Part shown: positions 17,194 to 25,211 of the stretch, one piece after another
Numbering within the stretch: position 1 is the first letter of the stretch
Layout: each line of letters begins with the position of its first letter
NCBI GenBank assembly: GCA_965220955.1
Contig: CBDCRK010000015.1
Span: 1-64,000 of the forward strand
DNA: 64,000 bases
Source of the DNA: CBDCRK01 sp965220955
GTDB taxonomy: Bacteria > Desulfobacterota > Binatia > Bin18 > CBDCRK01
Direction of reading: 5' to 3'
Program-made: the position numbers and the translations under genes
The notes under the pieces: generated by a model
Seen by the model: only the letters and a program-made list of their open reading frames with translations
What the model was told of the DNA's origin: nothing
Database searches by the model: none

Positions 17194-18471
17194 CTATTTC
17201 CCTATACGCATCATCTCTTTTACCGTAAACATCTTAGGTAACACCAGCTTGTTGATGAGCATTTTGTTTTCGATCCAGACACTAGCATAGTTGGTTTTAT
17301 AATCGACCCATGTGTTTCCCACATGCAGAGGAACTCCTACATTGGCATTCTCGGGGTCGAACTTGGGGTTAGCAAAACAATGGAACAGGGTGCGCCAGTG
17401 ATTACCCTCACGATCATAGACAAAGCCGTAGAGGACGGAAAATGTCTGCCGGTCAATATAGAAGCGACGCTTACCATAGGGGTGATTGCTGTCTTTGGGA
17501 GTAACATCCACAACAACTACCTTGCGCAACTCCCAGGGGTTTGCCGGATACCAATTGTTCTTGCCGCCAGAAGCCGGCGGGGTACCTTTGAGGAATCCTG
17601 GGACTAAGGCTATCTGCTCTCCCAGGTAGCGCCAGCTGTGGTCGCCAATGTGGCCGTTAAAGCCGGAGTGATCTTCGATCAGGAAGTTTAGCCCAAAAGA
17701 GGTCTCATAGAGGTTATGAACAACCTTGCGAGTGCGCCGGCTCTGGGGGTTATAGGCCCACTTCTCGTGGGGGATGGTGTCTGTAGCAGAGTGGACGGTG
17801 AGGAGTTGGCTACCTTCGAGGTCCATCGGCCGTAGAGCCATGGTGTGTTCTTTCCACCAGATGTTTTCTGCTTCCCATTCCGGTACATTCTGCTCTGGAT
17901 TGAGGCGGTGCATACCATAGAGCCGGGCGTAGCGTGCCTCTACGCTTCTTTCTACTTTGCCTGAGTTATTGATCAGGGTAATCATGCCCTGGGTCTGCAT
18001 ATTGTCGCCAAGGTCTCGATAGCGAAAATTCCAGGCGGCTTTTAGCCCCGCCTGGGAATCAGCTGGGTCAAGAACGGGAAAGGGTAACCCCAGGGAGTAG
18101 TTCTTGATATTTCCATTATTCTCGGGCTGGGCCTGAGCAAAGTGCTCAATAGTGGCAGTAACAAACTCCTCTCGCACTGGGAAGTCAGTGGTCTCTTGAA
18201 CGTTAATCTCCATGTCTCCAGCTTGCACGACCCATAAAAGCTCGGGTGGAAGAACCTTTTCTGCTACCTGGAAGTTGTCTTTATTAATGGTCATTCCTGG
18301 GGTGACACCCTCTATCTGGGGGACACCCTGACGGTAGGGGTAAAAGGCCTGCAGGACTTGTTCCTTTGGGTCTCCTCCGTTTGCATTCTGAGCATGCGAC
18401 CATGTGGGGAAAAAGCTTAGTAAACTGATTAGTACGAAAACCTTTATAAAAGGAGTTTTTTGCAGTAGCAT
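17194..18471 (-). CDS. DUF1329 exported protein (copy A)
   Basis: This 425-residue protein has a signal peptide (TPFIKVFVLISLLSFFP, cleavage after SHA). The mature part is typical of DUF1329: FYPYRQGVPQIEGVTPGMTI at the start, NFRYRDLGD in the middle, SRRTRKVVHN near residue 245 and PYGKRRFYIDRQT near 330. DUF1329 proteins are periplasmic or outer-membrane-associated, of LolA/lipoprotein-like fold, and often sit next to lipid or RND-type transport genes; their reaction is unknown. AAGGAGGG precedes the ATG at good spacing. It lies downstream of a 53-residue membrane protein gene and behind paired operator-like repeats. It is strongly similar to copy B at 19153. Confidence 0.9.
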   Translation of the reverse strand: MLLQKTPFIKVFVLISLLSFFPTWSHAQNANGGDPKEQVLQAFYPYRQGVPQIEGVTPGMTINKDNFQVAEKVLPPELLWVVQAGDMEINVQETTDFPVREEFVTATIEHFAQAQPENNGNIKNYSLGLPFPVLDPADSQAGLKAAWNFRYRDLGDNMQTQGMITLINNSGKVERSVEARYARLYGMHRLNPEQNVPEWEAENIWWKEHTMALRPMDLEGSQLLTVHSATDTIPHEKWAYNPQSRRTRKVVHNLYETSFGLNFLIEDHSGFNGHIGDHSWRYLGEQIALVPGFLKGTPPASGGKNNWYPANPWELRKVVVVDVTPKDSNHPYGKRRFYIDRQTFSVLYGFVYDREGNHWRTLFHCFANPKFDPENANVGVPLHVGNTWVDYKTNYASVWIENKMLINKLVLPKMFTVKEMMRIGK

Positions 18472-18527
18472 TCTGTTAACCCTCCTTCCGCTTTGAGCCT
18501 TTATCTTCCTTTAACAAGTCAGCATTT

Positions 18528-18689
18528 CTACAGCAGACTTTGGAAAAAGGAGAAGAAGAGAGATCCCACAAGTAGGAAAGTCGTGGTAACCACAATGGTT
18601 TCCTCTGCCGTTTCTCTATTTGCCCATGCTATTGCCTGTTCCCATACTGAGGGATAATGAGAAATAGTCTGTACAGCACTGCTCTGCAT
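18528..18689 (-). CDS. Small single-pass membrane protein, 53 aa
   Basis: This short frame starts at ATG 18689 with GGAGGTAAAGGAC directly upstream and ends 56 bp before the DUF1329 copy A start. The product begins MQSSAVQTISHYPSVWEQ. An acidic turn (RETAEE) is followed by one hydrophobic helix (TIVVTTTFLLVGSLFFSFF). It looks co-transcribed with DUF1329 copy A. I do not recognise a family. It resembles small inner-membrane anchor proteins such as SecE-like stubs in layout only. DUF1329 copy B has no equivalent. Confidence 0.6.
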   Translation of the reverse strand: MQSSAVQTISHYPSVWEQAIAWANRETAEETIVVTTTFLLVGSLFFSFFQSLL

Positions 18690-18766
18690 GTCCTTTACCT
18701 CCGGTTTTTCTATTCTTTTGCTGCGATTTTTATAGTGTAATCATGAGACTCTCTGGATATCTATAT

Positions 18767-18826
18767 AGTACATTTTTGAGACTAATAAGTCAATAAAGAG
18801 AGTACATTTTTGAGACTAATAAGTCA
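18767..18826. promoter_or_regulatory. Pair of 26-bp operator-like direct repeats upstream of DUF1329 copy A
   Basis: The 26-bp sequence AGTACATTTTTGAGACTAAT followed by AAGTCA occurs perfectly twice, at 18767-18792 and 18801-18826, 34 bp start to start. Each contains the inverted half-sites GACT/AGTC (TGACTTATTAGTC on the minus strand). Read on the minus strand the site gives a TTGACT-like -35, with ACTATAAAA downstream as a possible -10. A similar pair lies at 20541-20598 upstream of copy B. The divergent TetR gene is the obvious candidate binder (inference). Confidence 0.65.
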
Positions 18827-18863
18827 GAATAAAAAATCGCCCCTAGCCAGAAAAGGAATTCTC

Positions 18864-18956
18864 ATGAGCAATGACATCACTGTCGAGGAGAGCAGCGGCA
18901 ACATCTTTACTGACCTCACAGAAATGAGCGGTAAGAGAATAAGCCGAAGCAAATAA
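18864..18956 (+). other. 30-codon frame resembling the start of an XRE/HigA-type antitoxin
   Basis: ATG 18864 follows AAAAGGAATTCTC and encodes MSNDITVEESSGNIFTDLTE plus ten more residues. ITxExSSGNIFxDL is typical of the N-terminus of XRE-type antitoxins, whose helix-turn-helix part is missing here. It could be a remnant or a chance small frame. It occupies the position that the TetR gene holds relative to the second operator pair. Confidence 0.35.
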
Positions 18957-18989
18957 CTCTGTAATGGCGTAGAGCCGCGAGGGCCTTTC

Positions 18990-19021
18990 CCCCTCGGCGC
19001 CCCCTCGGCGCCCCCTCGGCG
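18990..19021 (+). repeat. 11-bp tandem repeat, almost three copies
   Basis: The unit CCCCTCGGCGC occurs at 18990-19000 and 19001-19011 and partially at 19012-19021. It lies at the junction between the operator segment and the second SDR remnant. Confidence 0.85.
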
Positions 19022-19095
19022 ATGGTTCGGCTACTACGGGTATGCTAGCTGCGGATGAGGCCGGGAGAATCACGGGGCAGGGAATTAATGTGTAG
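19022..19095 (+). pseudogene. 3' remnant of a short-chain dehydrogenase/reductase gene (copy 2)
   Basis: From ATG 19042 the frame reads MLAADEAGRITGQGINV and stops at 19093-19095. It is nearly identical to the remnant at 17084-17134 but ends earlier through a stop codon. It lies just downstream of, and convergent with, DUF1329 copy B, as copy 1 does for copy A. Confidence 0.75.
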
Positions 19096-19152
19096 GCGGG
19101 GAGGGCTAGGGTGAGGCGGAGAAAAAGGTTTTCGTACAGAGCGTTGTGACAG

Positions 19153-20427
19153 CTACTTTCCCCTACGTAGTAGCTCCTTTACGGTAAATATATTGGACGG
19201 CACGGGCTTGTTCATGAGTATTTCATCTTCGATCCAGAAGGTGGTATAGTTAGTTTTATAATCGATCCACACGTTCCCAACGTGCAGTGGGACCCCCGCG
19301 TCGGCATTCTTGGGGTCAAACTTGGGGTTAGCAAAACAGTGGAAGAGGGTACGCCAATGGATGCCGTCACGGTCATAGACAAAAGCATAGAGGACTTCAA
19401 GTGTCTGTTGGTCAATGTAGAAGCGGCGCTTGCCGTAGGGATGGTCAGCGTTTTTGGGGATGATTTCCATTAGGATCACTTTGCGTAACTCCCAGGGCAT
19501 CATTGGGTACCAGCCGTTCTTCCCGCCACGGGTGGGTCGTCCCCCTTTAAGAAATCCCGGGACCAGCGCTATCTGCTCTCCCTGATAGTGCCAGTTGTGA
19601 TCGCGAATGTAGCCGTCAAAGCCTTTGTGGTCTTCCGTTAAGAGGTTTAATCCGAAAGTGGCTTCTAAGGGGTTATGGACGACCTTACGAGTACGTCGGG
19701 ACTGAGGGTTATACGTCCACTTCTCGTGGGCAACGGTGTCTGCATCAGCATGGGCAGTAAGGAGTTGGGTACCCTCGAGGTCCGAGGGCCGCAACACCAT
19801 TGTCATCTCTTTCCACCATATACCTTCCTCTTCCCACTCCGGCACGTTGAGATCCGGGCTGAGGCGGTGCATGCCATAGCGCCGGGCGTGGCGTGCCTCC
19901 ACACTCCTTTCTACGGTTCCTTCATGGAGCACGTCTAGGACCCCCTGGGTCTGCATGCTGTCGCCAAGGTCCCGGTAGCGAAAGTTCCAGGCGGCTTTTA
20001 GTCCCACCTGAGGATCAGCTGGGTCAAGAAGCGGAAAGGGTAGCCCCTTGGTATAGTTCTTTAGATTTCCACCCTCCCCCAGCTGGGCCTGACCAAAATG
20101 CTCAATAGTGGCGGCCACATACTCCTCACGCACCGGGAAGTCGGTGGTCTCCTGAACGTTAATCTCCATCTCCCCGGCCTCAACAACCCGTAAAAGCTCG
20201 GGTGGAAGGATCATTTTCACCACCTGGAAGTTGTTTTGGTTAATTGTCATTCCTGGGGTGATTTCCTCCACCTGGGGAGCACCCTGACGGTAGGGGTAAA
20301 AGAGCTGGAGAATTTGTTCCTGAGGGTCTCCTCCGTCTACGTTCTGGGCATGGGACCCCATAGGGAAAAAGCTAAGTAGGCTGATTAGGGCAAGAACTTT
20401 TAGACAATAGATCTTTTGCAGCAGCAT
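19153..20427 (-). CDS. DUF1329 exported protein (copy B)
   Basis: This 424-residue protein is closely similar to the product at 17194-18471 over its whole length. The signal peptide region is KVLALISLLSFFPMGSHA; the mature part has YPYRQGAPQVEEITPGMTI, NFRYRDLGD, SRRTRKVVHN and PYGKRRFYIDQQT. AGAGGAGGG precedes the ATG. The gene is divergent from the TetR regulator gene, with two operator-like repeats and a CAATCGTACTATATAAAAA promoter-like stretch between them. The pair arose by duplication of an operator-DUF1329-SDR-tail segment. The closeness to the qhp genes suggests, without proof, shared regulation with amine oxidation. Confidence 0.9.
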   Translation of the reverse strand: MLLQKIYCLKVLALISLLSFFPMGSHAQNVDGGDPQEQILQLFYPYRQGAPQVEEITPGMTINQNNFQVVKMILPPELLRVVEAGEMEINVQETTDFPVREEYVAATIEHFGQAQLGEGGNLKNYTKGLPFPLLDPADPQVGLKAAWNFRYRDLGDSMQTQGVLDVLHEGTVERSVEARHARRYGMHRLSPDLNVPEWEEEGIWWKEMTMVLRPSDLEGTQLLTAHADADTVAHEKWTYNPQSRRTRKVVHNPLEATFGLNLLTEDHKGFDGYIRDHNWHYQGEQIALVPGFLKGGRPTRGGKNGWYPMMPWELRKVILMEIIPKNADHPYGKRRFYIDQQTLEVLYAFVYDRDGIHWRTLFHCFANPKFDPKNADAGVPLHVGNVWIDYKTNYTTFWIEDEILMNKPVPSNIFTVKELLRRGK

Positions 20428-20540
20428 CCCGTTTACCCTCCTCTTTTCTGATCAGGACGCTCTCTACCCGGCAGGGGTTAGAGTAGGCTCTTTTTCCTAA
20501 ATTTTTATATAGTACGATTGTAAAACTTTATATCTAAGCG

Positions 20541-20598
20541 TATAGTTTTGAGACTATTAAATCAAGAGAAAGAGTGTAATTTTGAGACCAATAAGTCA
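20541..20598. promoter_or_regulatory. Second pair of operator-like repeats between DUF1329 copy B and tetR
   Basis: TATAGTTTTGAGACTATTAA then ATCA (20541-20564) and GTGTAATTTTGAGACCAATA then AGTCA (20574-20598) are diverged copies of the repeat at 18767-18826. They have the same 34-bp spacing. About 50 bp of flanking sequence (ATA-AAAATCG-CCCT) is also shared with the first pair. The position in a divergent tetR promoter region is typical of TetR autoregulation. Confidence 0.65.
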
Positions 20599-20713
20599 GG
20601 ATAGAAAATCGTCCCTTCAGGCCGCGGCAGCAGACCAGGATCTGGAGGGACGTCGTGCCATCCGCAAACGGAATCAGTTTCAGCCTACCCAGTCAGAAGA
20701 GAACGCCACCTCC

Positions 20714-21409
20714 ATGTCGCGCCGGGAGGTCATTGAGGAACATCTGCTCGAAGTAGCGGCCAAATGCTTTGCCAGCAACGGCTACCGTCAGACCACTCTT
20801 GAAGAAATCGCCCATCAAGCCGGGGTGGCCAAAGCCTCAATGTACCGCTATTTCGAGAACAAGCAGGAACTGCTATGCAAAATTGTTCTCAAAGTGGCTG
20901 ATTCCTTTACCACCCGGGACTTCCAGCCGGTCTTGGCCGCAGAGCTGCCACCCGAGGAAAAGCTACAGCGGACAGTGCAACACCTGTTGCGGACCATCGG
21001 CGAGAACCTGGCCCTGTTCACCGTGTTCTACGGCGAGGAAGGCTATCTACCCCCTAAGCTACGGGCGGAGATGACAGAGGTTCGGCAACGGTTTGCGGCT
21101 GACCTAGAGAGTATTCTGCGTGAAGGTATGGCCCAGGGCATATTCCGAGTGATGGACGCGAAGCTGATTGTCTACGCTATTCTGGGGATGTGTGAAGGGC
21201 TGCACAAGTGGTATAACCCCAGGGAGGAGCGTCTGGAGGACGTGGCCACGACATTTATCGGGCTTATTGAGAGGGGTTGTTTTGCCACCCGCGGAGTTGA
21301 GGAGCAGGACTGTCTGGCCGACCGGCTGCGGCATGTACAGGACATCCTGGGTGTCCTGGTTGGGCAAGCCGAGCGGTTAGAAAAGAATCACACTCCGGCG
21401 CGGCGCTAA
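20714..21409 (+). CDS. TetR/AcrR-family transcriptional regulator
   Basis: Starting at ATG 20714 gives 231 residues, normal for TetR. The N-terminal helix-turn-helix is complete: VIEEHLLEVAAKCFASNGYR, QTTLEEIAHQAGVAKASMYR, then YFENKQELL. The ligand-binding domain ends with about 30 extra residues. The frame runs back to a TTG at 20582 inside the operator repeat, but those 44 residues look non-coding. It is divergent from DUF1329 copy B and lies upstream of qhpA on the same strand. It probably binds the TGAGACTAATAAGTCA-type sites and may respond to an amine, aldehyde or acyl ligand (inference). Known qhp clusters are usually controlled by an AraC-type regulator instead. Confidence 0.9.
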   Translation: MSRREVIEEHLLEVAAKCFASNGYRQTTLEEIAHQAGVAKASMYRYFENKQELLCKIVLKVADSFTTRDFQPVLAAELPPEEKLQRTVQHLLRTIGENLALFTVFYGEEGYLPPKLRAEMTEVRQRFAADLESILREGMAQGIFRVMDAKLIVYAILGMCEGLHKWYNPREERLEDVATTFIGLIERGCFATRGVEEQDCLADRLRHVQDILGVLVGQAERLEKNHTPARR

Positions 21410-21599
21410 TCCCCAAATTCTTTTGAGTCCATGGGGGTAGTTGACAAAACTGACCTAAAATCCAAGAACCCCCAGTCCCTAGAACGAGTCTGTGAGCTGG
21501 TGCCAGCAACTCTTGCAGGGTTGTCCCTTTTACACCATAAGAACCGCTAGCAGGTTTTAACCAAAACATTGGCTTGGCTTTTTAGTGGAGAGGGCGGCA

Positions 21600-23228
21600 A
21601 TGGGTATAGGTATAACGGTGAAGCACCAACCCCACGGGACCCTGGGTTGCCCGGTCTTTCTTGCTCTCTTGCTAGTGCTTTTGTTTCCCGCTTTCTCTTT
21701 AGCAGCCGAGGCTACAGCAATCCTACAGCAGCGTTGTGCGCTCTGTCATAAGCCAGAGACGGACGGAAAGCTGAGTCGTATTGGCTACCAGCGTAAAACC
21801 CCTGAGGGCTGGTTAATGACTATCTCCCGCATGGAGCGGACACAGGGTTTTCGCCTCACCAGAGAGGAAAGAAACACCCTAGTACAGTACCTCTCTGATG
21901 AGCAAGGTCTAGCGCCGCAGGAGATTAAAGACTTTGCCTATCTCCTGGAGAGGCGCGACTGGCTGGTGGAAGAGGTACCTGACCCGCACATCAAAGCCAC
22001 CTGTACACGCTGCCATAGCTACGGCCGTATTGCCCTTGATAGACGCGAGCTACAGGAATGGCAGCTCCTTGTTGATTTTCATATTGGCGCCTATCCTATG
22101 GCCGAGTACCAGTTTGGCGGGCGCAATATCCACATGCTCACCGAGTTTCGTAAGGCTGCCGAGACCTTAGCCAGCCGTTTTTCCTACAGCGCCGAATCCT
22201 GGCAAGAGTGGAAGGTACGCCAACCACTTGACCCCACAGGCTTGTGGTTAGCTGTAGGCTATGAGCCAGGAAAAGGAGCCTATATAGGTCAAGGCGAAAT
22301 TAGCAAGACTGAGAACGGATACCGTGAATCTTTTTTTCTTACTTACGAGAGTGGCAAAACGGCTACTGTTGTTGGTACGGCCTCACTTTATACCGGCTTT
22401 GCCTGGCGCGTCCGAGGAAAGCGTAATGAAGCGGCAGACGTACGTCAGGTTTTCCACCTCACTCCTGATGGTAAGACTATGCAGGGGCGCTGGTTCTACA
22501 AAGAACATGACGAGCTGGGGGGTGATGAGACCCGCTTTCGCCGTGGGCAAGGGCCACTCCTGCTTGCCATCCACCCGCACCACATTGATGTCCGGCAAGA
22601 GGAGGTGGCACTCAAAATCTATGGTGCTAACTTTCCTGCCCCGCTTGACCCCAGGGACGTTGACCTGGGACAGGGGGTTACGGTGACGGGCCTTGTACAT
22701 GAAGGGAAAGATGTCCTAAGGATAAAGGCAGCCATTAGTCTTGACGCGCCACTTGGCAGCCGTGAGGTACGAGTAGTAGAGACCGTGGCCGAGAGTTTGC
22801 TTGTTGTGCATAGAGGAGTGGACTACATCCGGGTCTTGCCTGAGAAGGGCTTGGCCCGCACGGGTGGAACTACAGCTGCCAAACAGCTGCAGCAGTTTGA
22901 GGCCATAGGTTTTTCCAGGGCAGCGGACGGGGGCATCGGTACCCAGGACGACTTTCGCATTGGTCCTGTAGCTGCACGCTGGAGCCTTAGCGAGTACTAC
23001 CGTAACCCTGATGAGGATGACGTTAGCTATGTTGGAACTGTGGACGCCAACGGCCTCTTTACCCCGGCGGGGGAAGGGCCCAATCCTCAGCGTCCGATGG
23101 CCACAAACAATATTGGGGATATATGGGTAGAAGCCGCCTACCCTCCACCTGTTGGGGCTCTTCCCCTGCGTTCCCGCGCCTTTCTGATTGTTACCGTACC
23201 CCGGTGGCTTAAACCCCCGTTACGTTAG
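21600..23228 (+). CDS. qhpA: Quinohemoprotein amine dehydrogenase alpha subunit (dihaem)
   Basis: This 542-residue secreted subunit (signal peptide around CPVFLALLLVLLFPAFSLA) has two c-type haem sites, CALCH near residue 46 and CTRCH near 134. The C-terminal beta-rich domains are characteristic of the QHNDH alpha chain. In the periplasm QHNDH oxidises primary amines to aldehydes plus ammonia, passing electrons from the CTQ cofactor in gamma through the alpha haems to a cytochrome or azurin. I prefer ATG 21600, because GGAGAGGGCGGCA is its ribosome binding site; GTG 21585 overlaps that site. The gamma gene follows after 11 bp. In known operons a radical SAM gene (qhpD) lies between them; here it is absent. 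Confidence 0.92.
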   Translation: MGIGITVKHQPHGTLGCPVFLALLLVLLFPAFSLAAEATAILQQRCALCHKPETDGKLSRIGYQRKTPEGWLMTISRMERTQGFRLTREERNTLVQYLSDEQGLAPQEIKDFAYLLERRDWLVEEVPDPHIKATCTRCHSYGRIALDRRELQEWQLLVDFHIGAYPMAEYQFGGRNIHMLTEFRKAAETLASRFSYSAESWQEWKVRQPLDPTGLWLAVGYEPGKGAYIGQGEISKTENGYRESFFLTYESGKTATVVGTASLYTGFAWRVRGKRNEAADVRQVFHLTPDGKTMQGRWFYKEHDELGGDETRFRRGQGPLLLAIHPHHIDVRQEEVALKIYGANFPAPLDPRDVDLGQGVTVTGLVHEGKDVLRIKAAISLDAPLGSREVRVVETVAESLLVVHRGVDYIRVLPEKGLARTGGTTAAKQLQQFEAIGFSRAADGGIGTQDDFRIGPVAARWSLSEYYRNPDEDDVSYVGTVDANGLFTPAGEGPNPQRPMATNNIGDIWVEAAYPPPVGALPLRSRAFLIVTVPRWLKPPLR

Positions 23229-23239
23229 GAGGACGATCT

Positions 23240-23563
23240 ATGAAACATCTGAAACCTGTAAATCGTAAGGCCCGGGTACAGGTTGAAGCCGCAGAGGGAA
23301 GAAACCTGGACGTGGTAGGTATGCAGTTTCCCCTGGGCTGCTCCACCACATTTGACCCTGGCTGGGAAGTCGATCCGTTTGGCGGTACGGCCAGCCTCTG
23401 CCAGCCTATGGAATCCGATCTTTATGGGTGCGCTGACCCCTGTTGGTGGCCAGCGCAGGTGCCGGATACCATGACTACTTATCCAGAGTGGTCCAAGGGC
23501 TGTGCTGCAGCAGTCCAGGACTGGCGTAAGCTAGGAACAAGCTTTCCCGGTGCCGAAGACTAG
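23240..23563 (+). CDS. qhpC: Quinohemoprotein amine dehydrogenase gamma subunit (CTQ-bearing)
   Basis: This 107-residue precursor has a leader of about 27 residues. Every residue known to be modified in the Paracoccus/Pseudomonas gamma chain is present: C64 and W70 for cysteine tryptophylquinone, and the thioether pairs C34-E43, C54-D60 and C68-D76 (my alignment from memory of mature numbering plus 27). One extra cysteine is at 88. These crosslinks need the radical SAM enzyme QhpD, and the leader needs the QhpE protease; neither is in this window. AGGAGGACGATCT precedes the ATG. The beta gene follows after 3 bp. Confidence 0.93.
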   Translation: MKHLKPVNRKARVQVEAAEGRNLDVVGMQFPLGCSTTFDPGWEVDPFGGTASLCQPMESDLYGCADPCWWPAQVPDTMTTYPEWSKGCAAAVQDWRKLGTSFPGAED

Positions 23564-23566
23564 CCA

Positions 23567-24658
23567 ATGCCGCTCCTTATCCATGGCGCTTGTCTTGTTG
23601 GCCTTCTTATGCTCTCCTCGCCCGTCCGGGCGAAAGACCTTATTATCACCGGCAGCCGGCCAAACCTGATCTACGTTGTTGATGGCGATACAGATGAGGT
23701 GAGTAAAGAGATTGTCCTTGAAGGTCCGGGCTCTCCTGCTACTATTACGGCCCACCCTGACGGTAAGCGCCTTTTTGTTGTAACTAACCGCTGGCAGGAG
23801 CTGGCAGTGGTAGATATAGAGACGGGTGGGCAGACCTGGAGGCTGGTTTCAGGGGAGGGGAATGAACGCGTTATGTTTGTGGGTCTGGCTGTACATCCGC
23901 AGGGCAAAGAGCTCTTTGCCTATGAGGTGCCCACTCGCCTGGAAGACGATCGTTTCCTTGTACAACCCTCCCGTATTCGTGTTGTGGATACAGACAACCT
24001 TGAAACCCTGCGTACCTTTGAAGTCCCCCGGCAGATTGGCTTGCTGGCTTTTAGCCCCGAGGGGGACATCCTCTATGCCTCTGGCCATGCCATTTACTTC
24101 CTCAACCCCCAATCGGGTAAGATCATGAAGAGCCTCCCTCTTAAGCATCATTCACGCATTGACATTGAGGATCCGGACGTGTTCGCCCTTTGGCCTCTCT
24201 ACGAGCAAAGCAACGTTCTCTCCAGTATCTACTTTGCCCAAGACCGCATCACTGCCGCCAACATGGCGGGGTTGGCTAACCTTGATCTTACCACCGGCTC
24301 TATGGAGTGGATGGAGCTAGAAATCGCTACCCAGGTGCTTTTCACATCCGTGGTCTCGCCTTCGCGCCGCTATGCCTATCTTGTCTATAATACCCTGACC
24401 AAGGTTGATTTGCAGAAAAGACGGATCGAAAAACGGGTTACTCTGGATCACACCTACTACGTTGGCAACATCAGCAGTGATGGCCGCAAGATCTATCTTG
24501 GCGGTACCCAGCCTGATCTTAGCGTTTATGATGCTGAGACACTTGAGCCGATTAAAAAGATCCGTCTAAAAGGAGACCAGGAAACCTCTTCGCTCCGAGT
24601 TATCCGTCTACCCGAACCAGCAAAAGAGGAAACACAGCCAGCTAGCGAACCGCAATGA
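23567..24658 (+). CDS. qhpB: Quinohemoprotein amine dehydrogenase beta subunit (beta-propeller)
   Basis: This 363-residue secreted protein has a signal peptide (LLIHGACLVGLLMLSSPVRA). A seven-bladed YVTN-type propeller follows, with repeats such as LIYVVDGDTDEVSKEIVLEG, ITAHPDGKRLFVVTNR and NISSDGRKIYLGG. In QHNDH the beta chain contributes to the active-site cavity with gamma. The start lies 3 bp after the gamma stop, so translation is coupled. The C-terminal tail (PAKEETQPASEPQ) is likely disordered. It is followed by ridA after 84 bp. Confidence 0.9.
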   Translation: MPLLIHGACLVGLLMLSSPVRAKDLIITGSRPNLIYVVDGDTDEVSKEIVLEGPGSPATITAHPDGKRLFVVTNRWQELAVVDIETGGQTWRLVSGEGNERVMFVGLAVHPQGKELFAYEVPTRLEDDRFLVQPSRIRVVDTDNLETLRTFEVPRQIGLLAFSPEGDILYASGHAIYFLNPQSGKIMKSLPLKHHSRIDIEDPDVFALWPLYEQSNVLSSIYFAQDRITAANMAGLANLDLTTGSMEWMELEIATQVLFTSVVSPSRRYAYLVYNTLTKVDLQKRRIEKRVTLDHTYYVGNISSDGRKIYLGGTQPDLSVYDAETLEPIKKIRLKGDQETSSLRVIRLPEPAKEETQPASEPQ

Positions 24659-24742
24659 GTTTCCTCTAATTTCCGAGATTCCCTGGTGGCCTAAATAAAG
24701 TGGTGAAAATGTGGTAAAGGGAAAGAAAAGGAGGGATAAGCT

Positions 24743-25132
24743 ATGGCCAAAAAGCAGATTCATGACCCTGGCTGGGCGTGGGATGACCGGTTTCCCCTCT
24801 CCCAGGCTGTGCAGATGGGCAACACAATCTACGTCTCCGGTCAGGTTGCGCTCGATCCCGGAGGTAATGTTGTGGGCAAAGGGAACATGAAGGCGCAGAC
24901 CCGGCAGGCTCTCGAAAACATAAAAACTGTGCTGGCAAAGGCCGGAGTAACTCTGGACGATGTGGTTAAGGTTACCACGTTTGTGACAGACATGAGCAAG
25001 CTGAGTGAGGCCCTGGAGGTTCGCACAGAGTATTTTGGCCAAGAGCCACCGGCCAGCACTACCGTAGAAGTGAAATCGCTAGCTTTTCCTGACCTGCTGA
25101 TTGAGATCGAGGCGGTTGCAGTGAAGGGATAG
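24743..25132 (+). CDS. ridA: RidA/YjgF/UK114 family imine or enamine deaminase
   Basis: This 129-residue protein has the RidA pattern: PLSQAVQMGNTIYVSGQVAL, the QTRQALENIKTVLAKAG block, VVKVTTFVTDM and the C-terminal LLIEIEAVAV. AAGGAGGGATAAGCT precedes the ATG. Some RidA members hydrolyse reactive imines or enamines, while others act in aromatic catabolism. Directly behind an amine dehydrogenase that generates imine intermediates, it may clear leaked imines, although QHNDH is periplasmic and this protein is cytosolic. The glutamate of the usual catalytic Arg/Glu region (EIEAVAV) is present. Confidence 0.9.
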   Translation: MAKKQIHDPGWAWDDRFPLSQAVQMGNTIYVSGQVALDPGGNVVGKGNMKAQTRQALENIKTVLAKAGVTLDDVVKVTTFVTDMSKLSEALEVRTEYFGQEPPASTTVEVKSLAFPDLLIEIEAVAVKG

Positions 25133-25211
25133 CCAAAGTTTGCCTTCTGCGCTTGGAAGGGGGATGCGGAAGTGGTAAGAAAGCTGCAAGCGCAGCATAA
25201 GGAGGCAAAGC

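Noticed and set aside
20582..20713. TTG start giving a 275-residue TetR protein
   Set aside because: The first 44 residues derive from the operator repeat and flank; ATG 20714 gives a normal TetR length.
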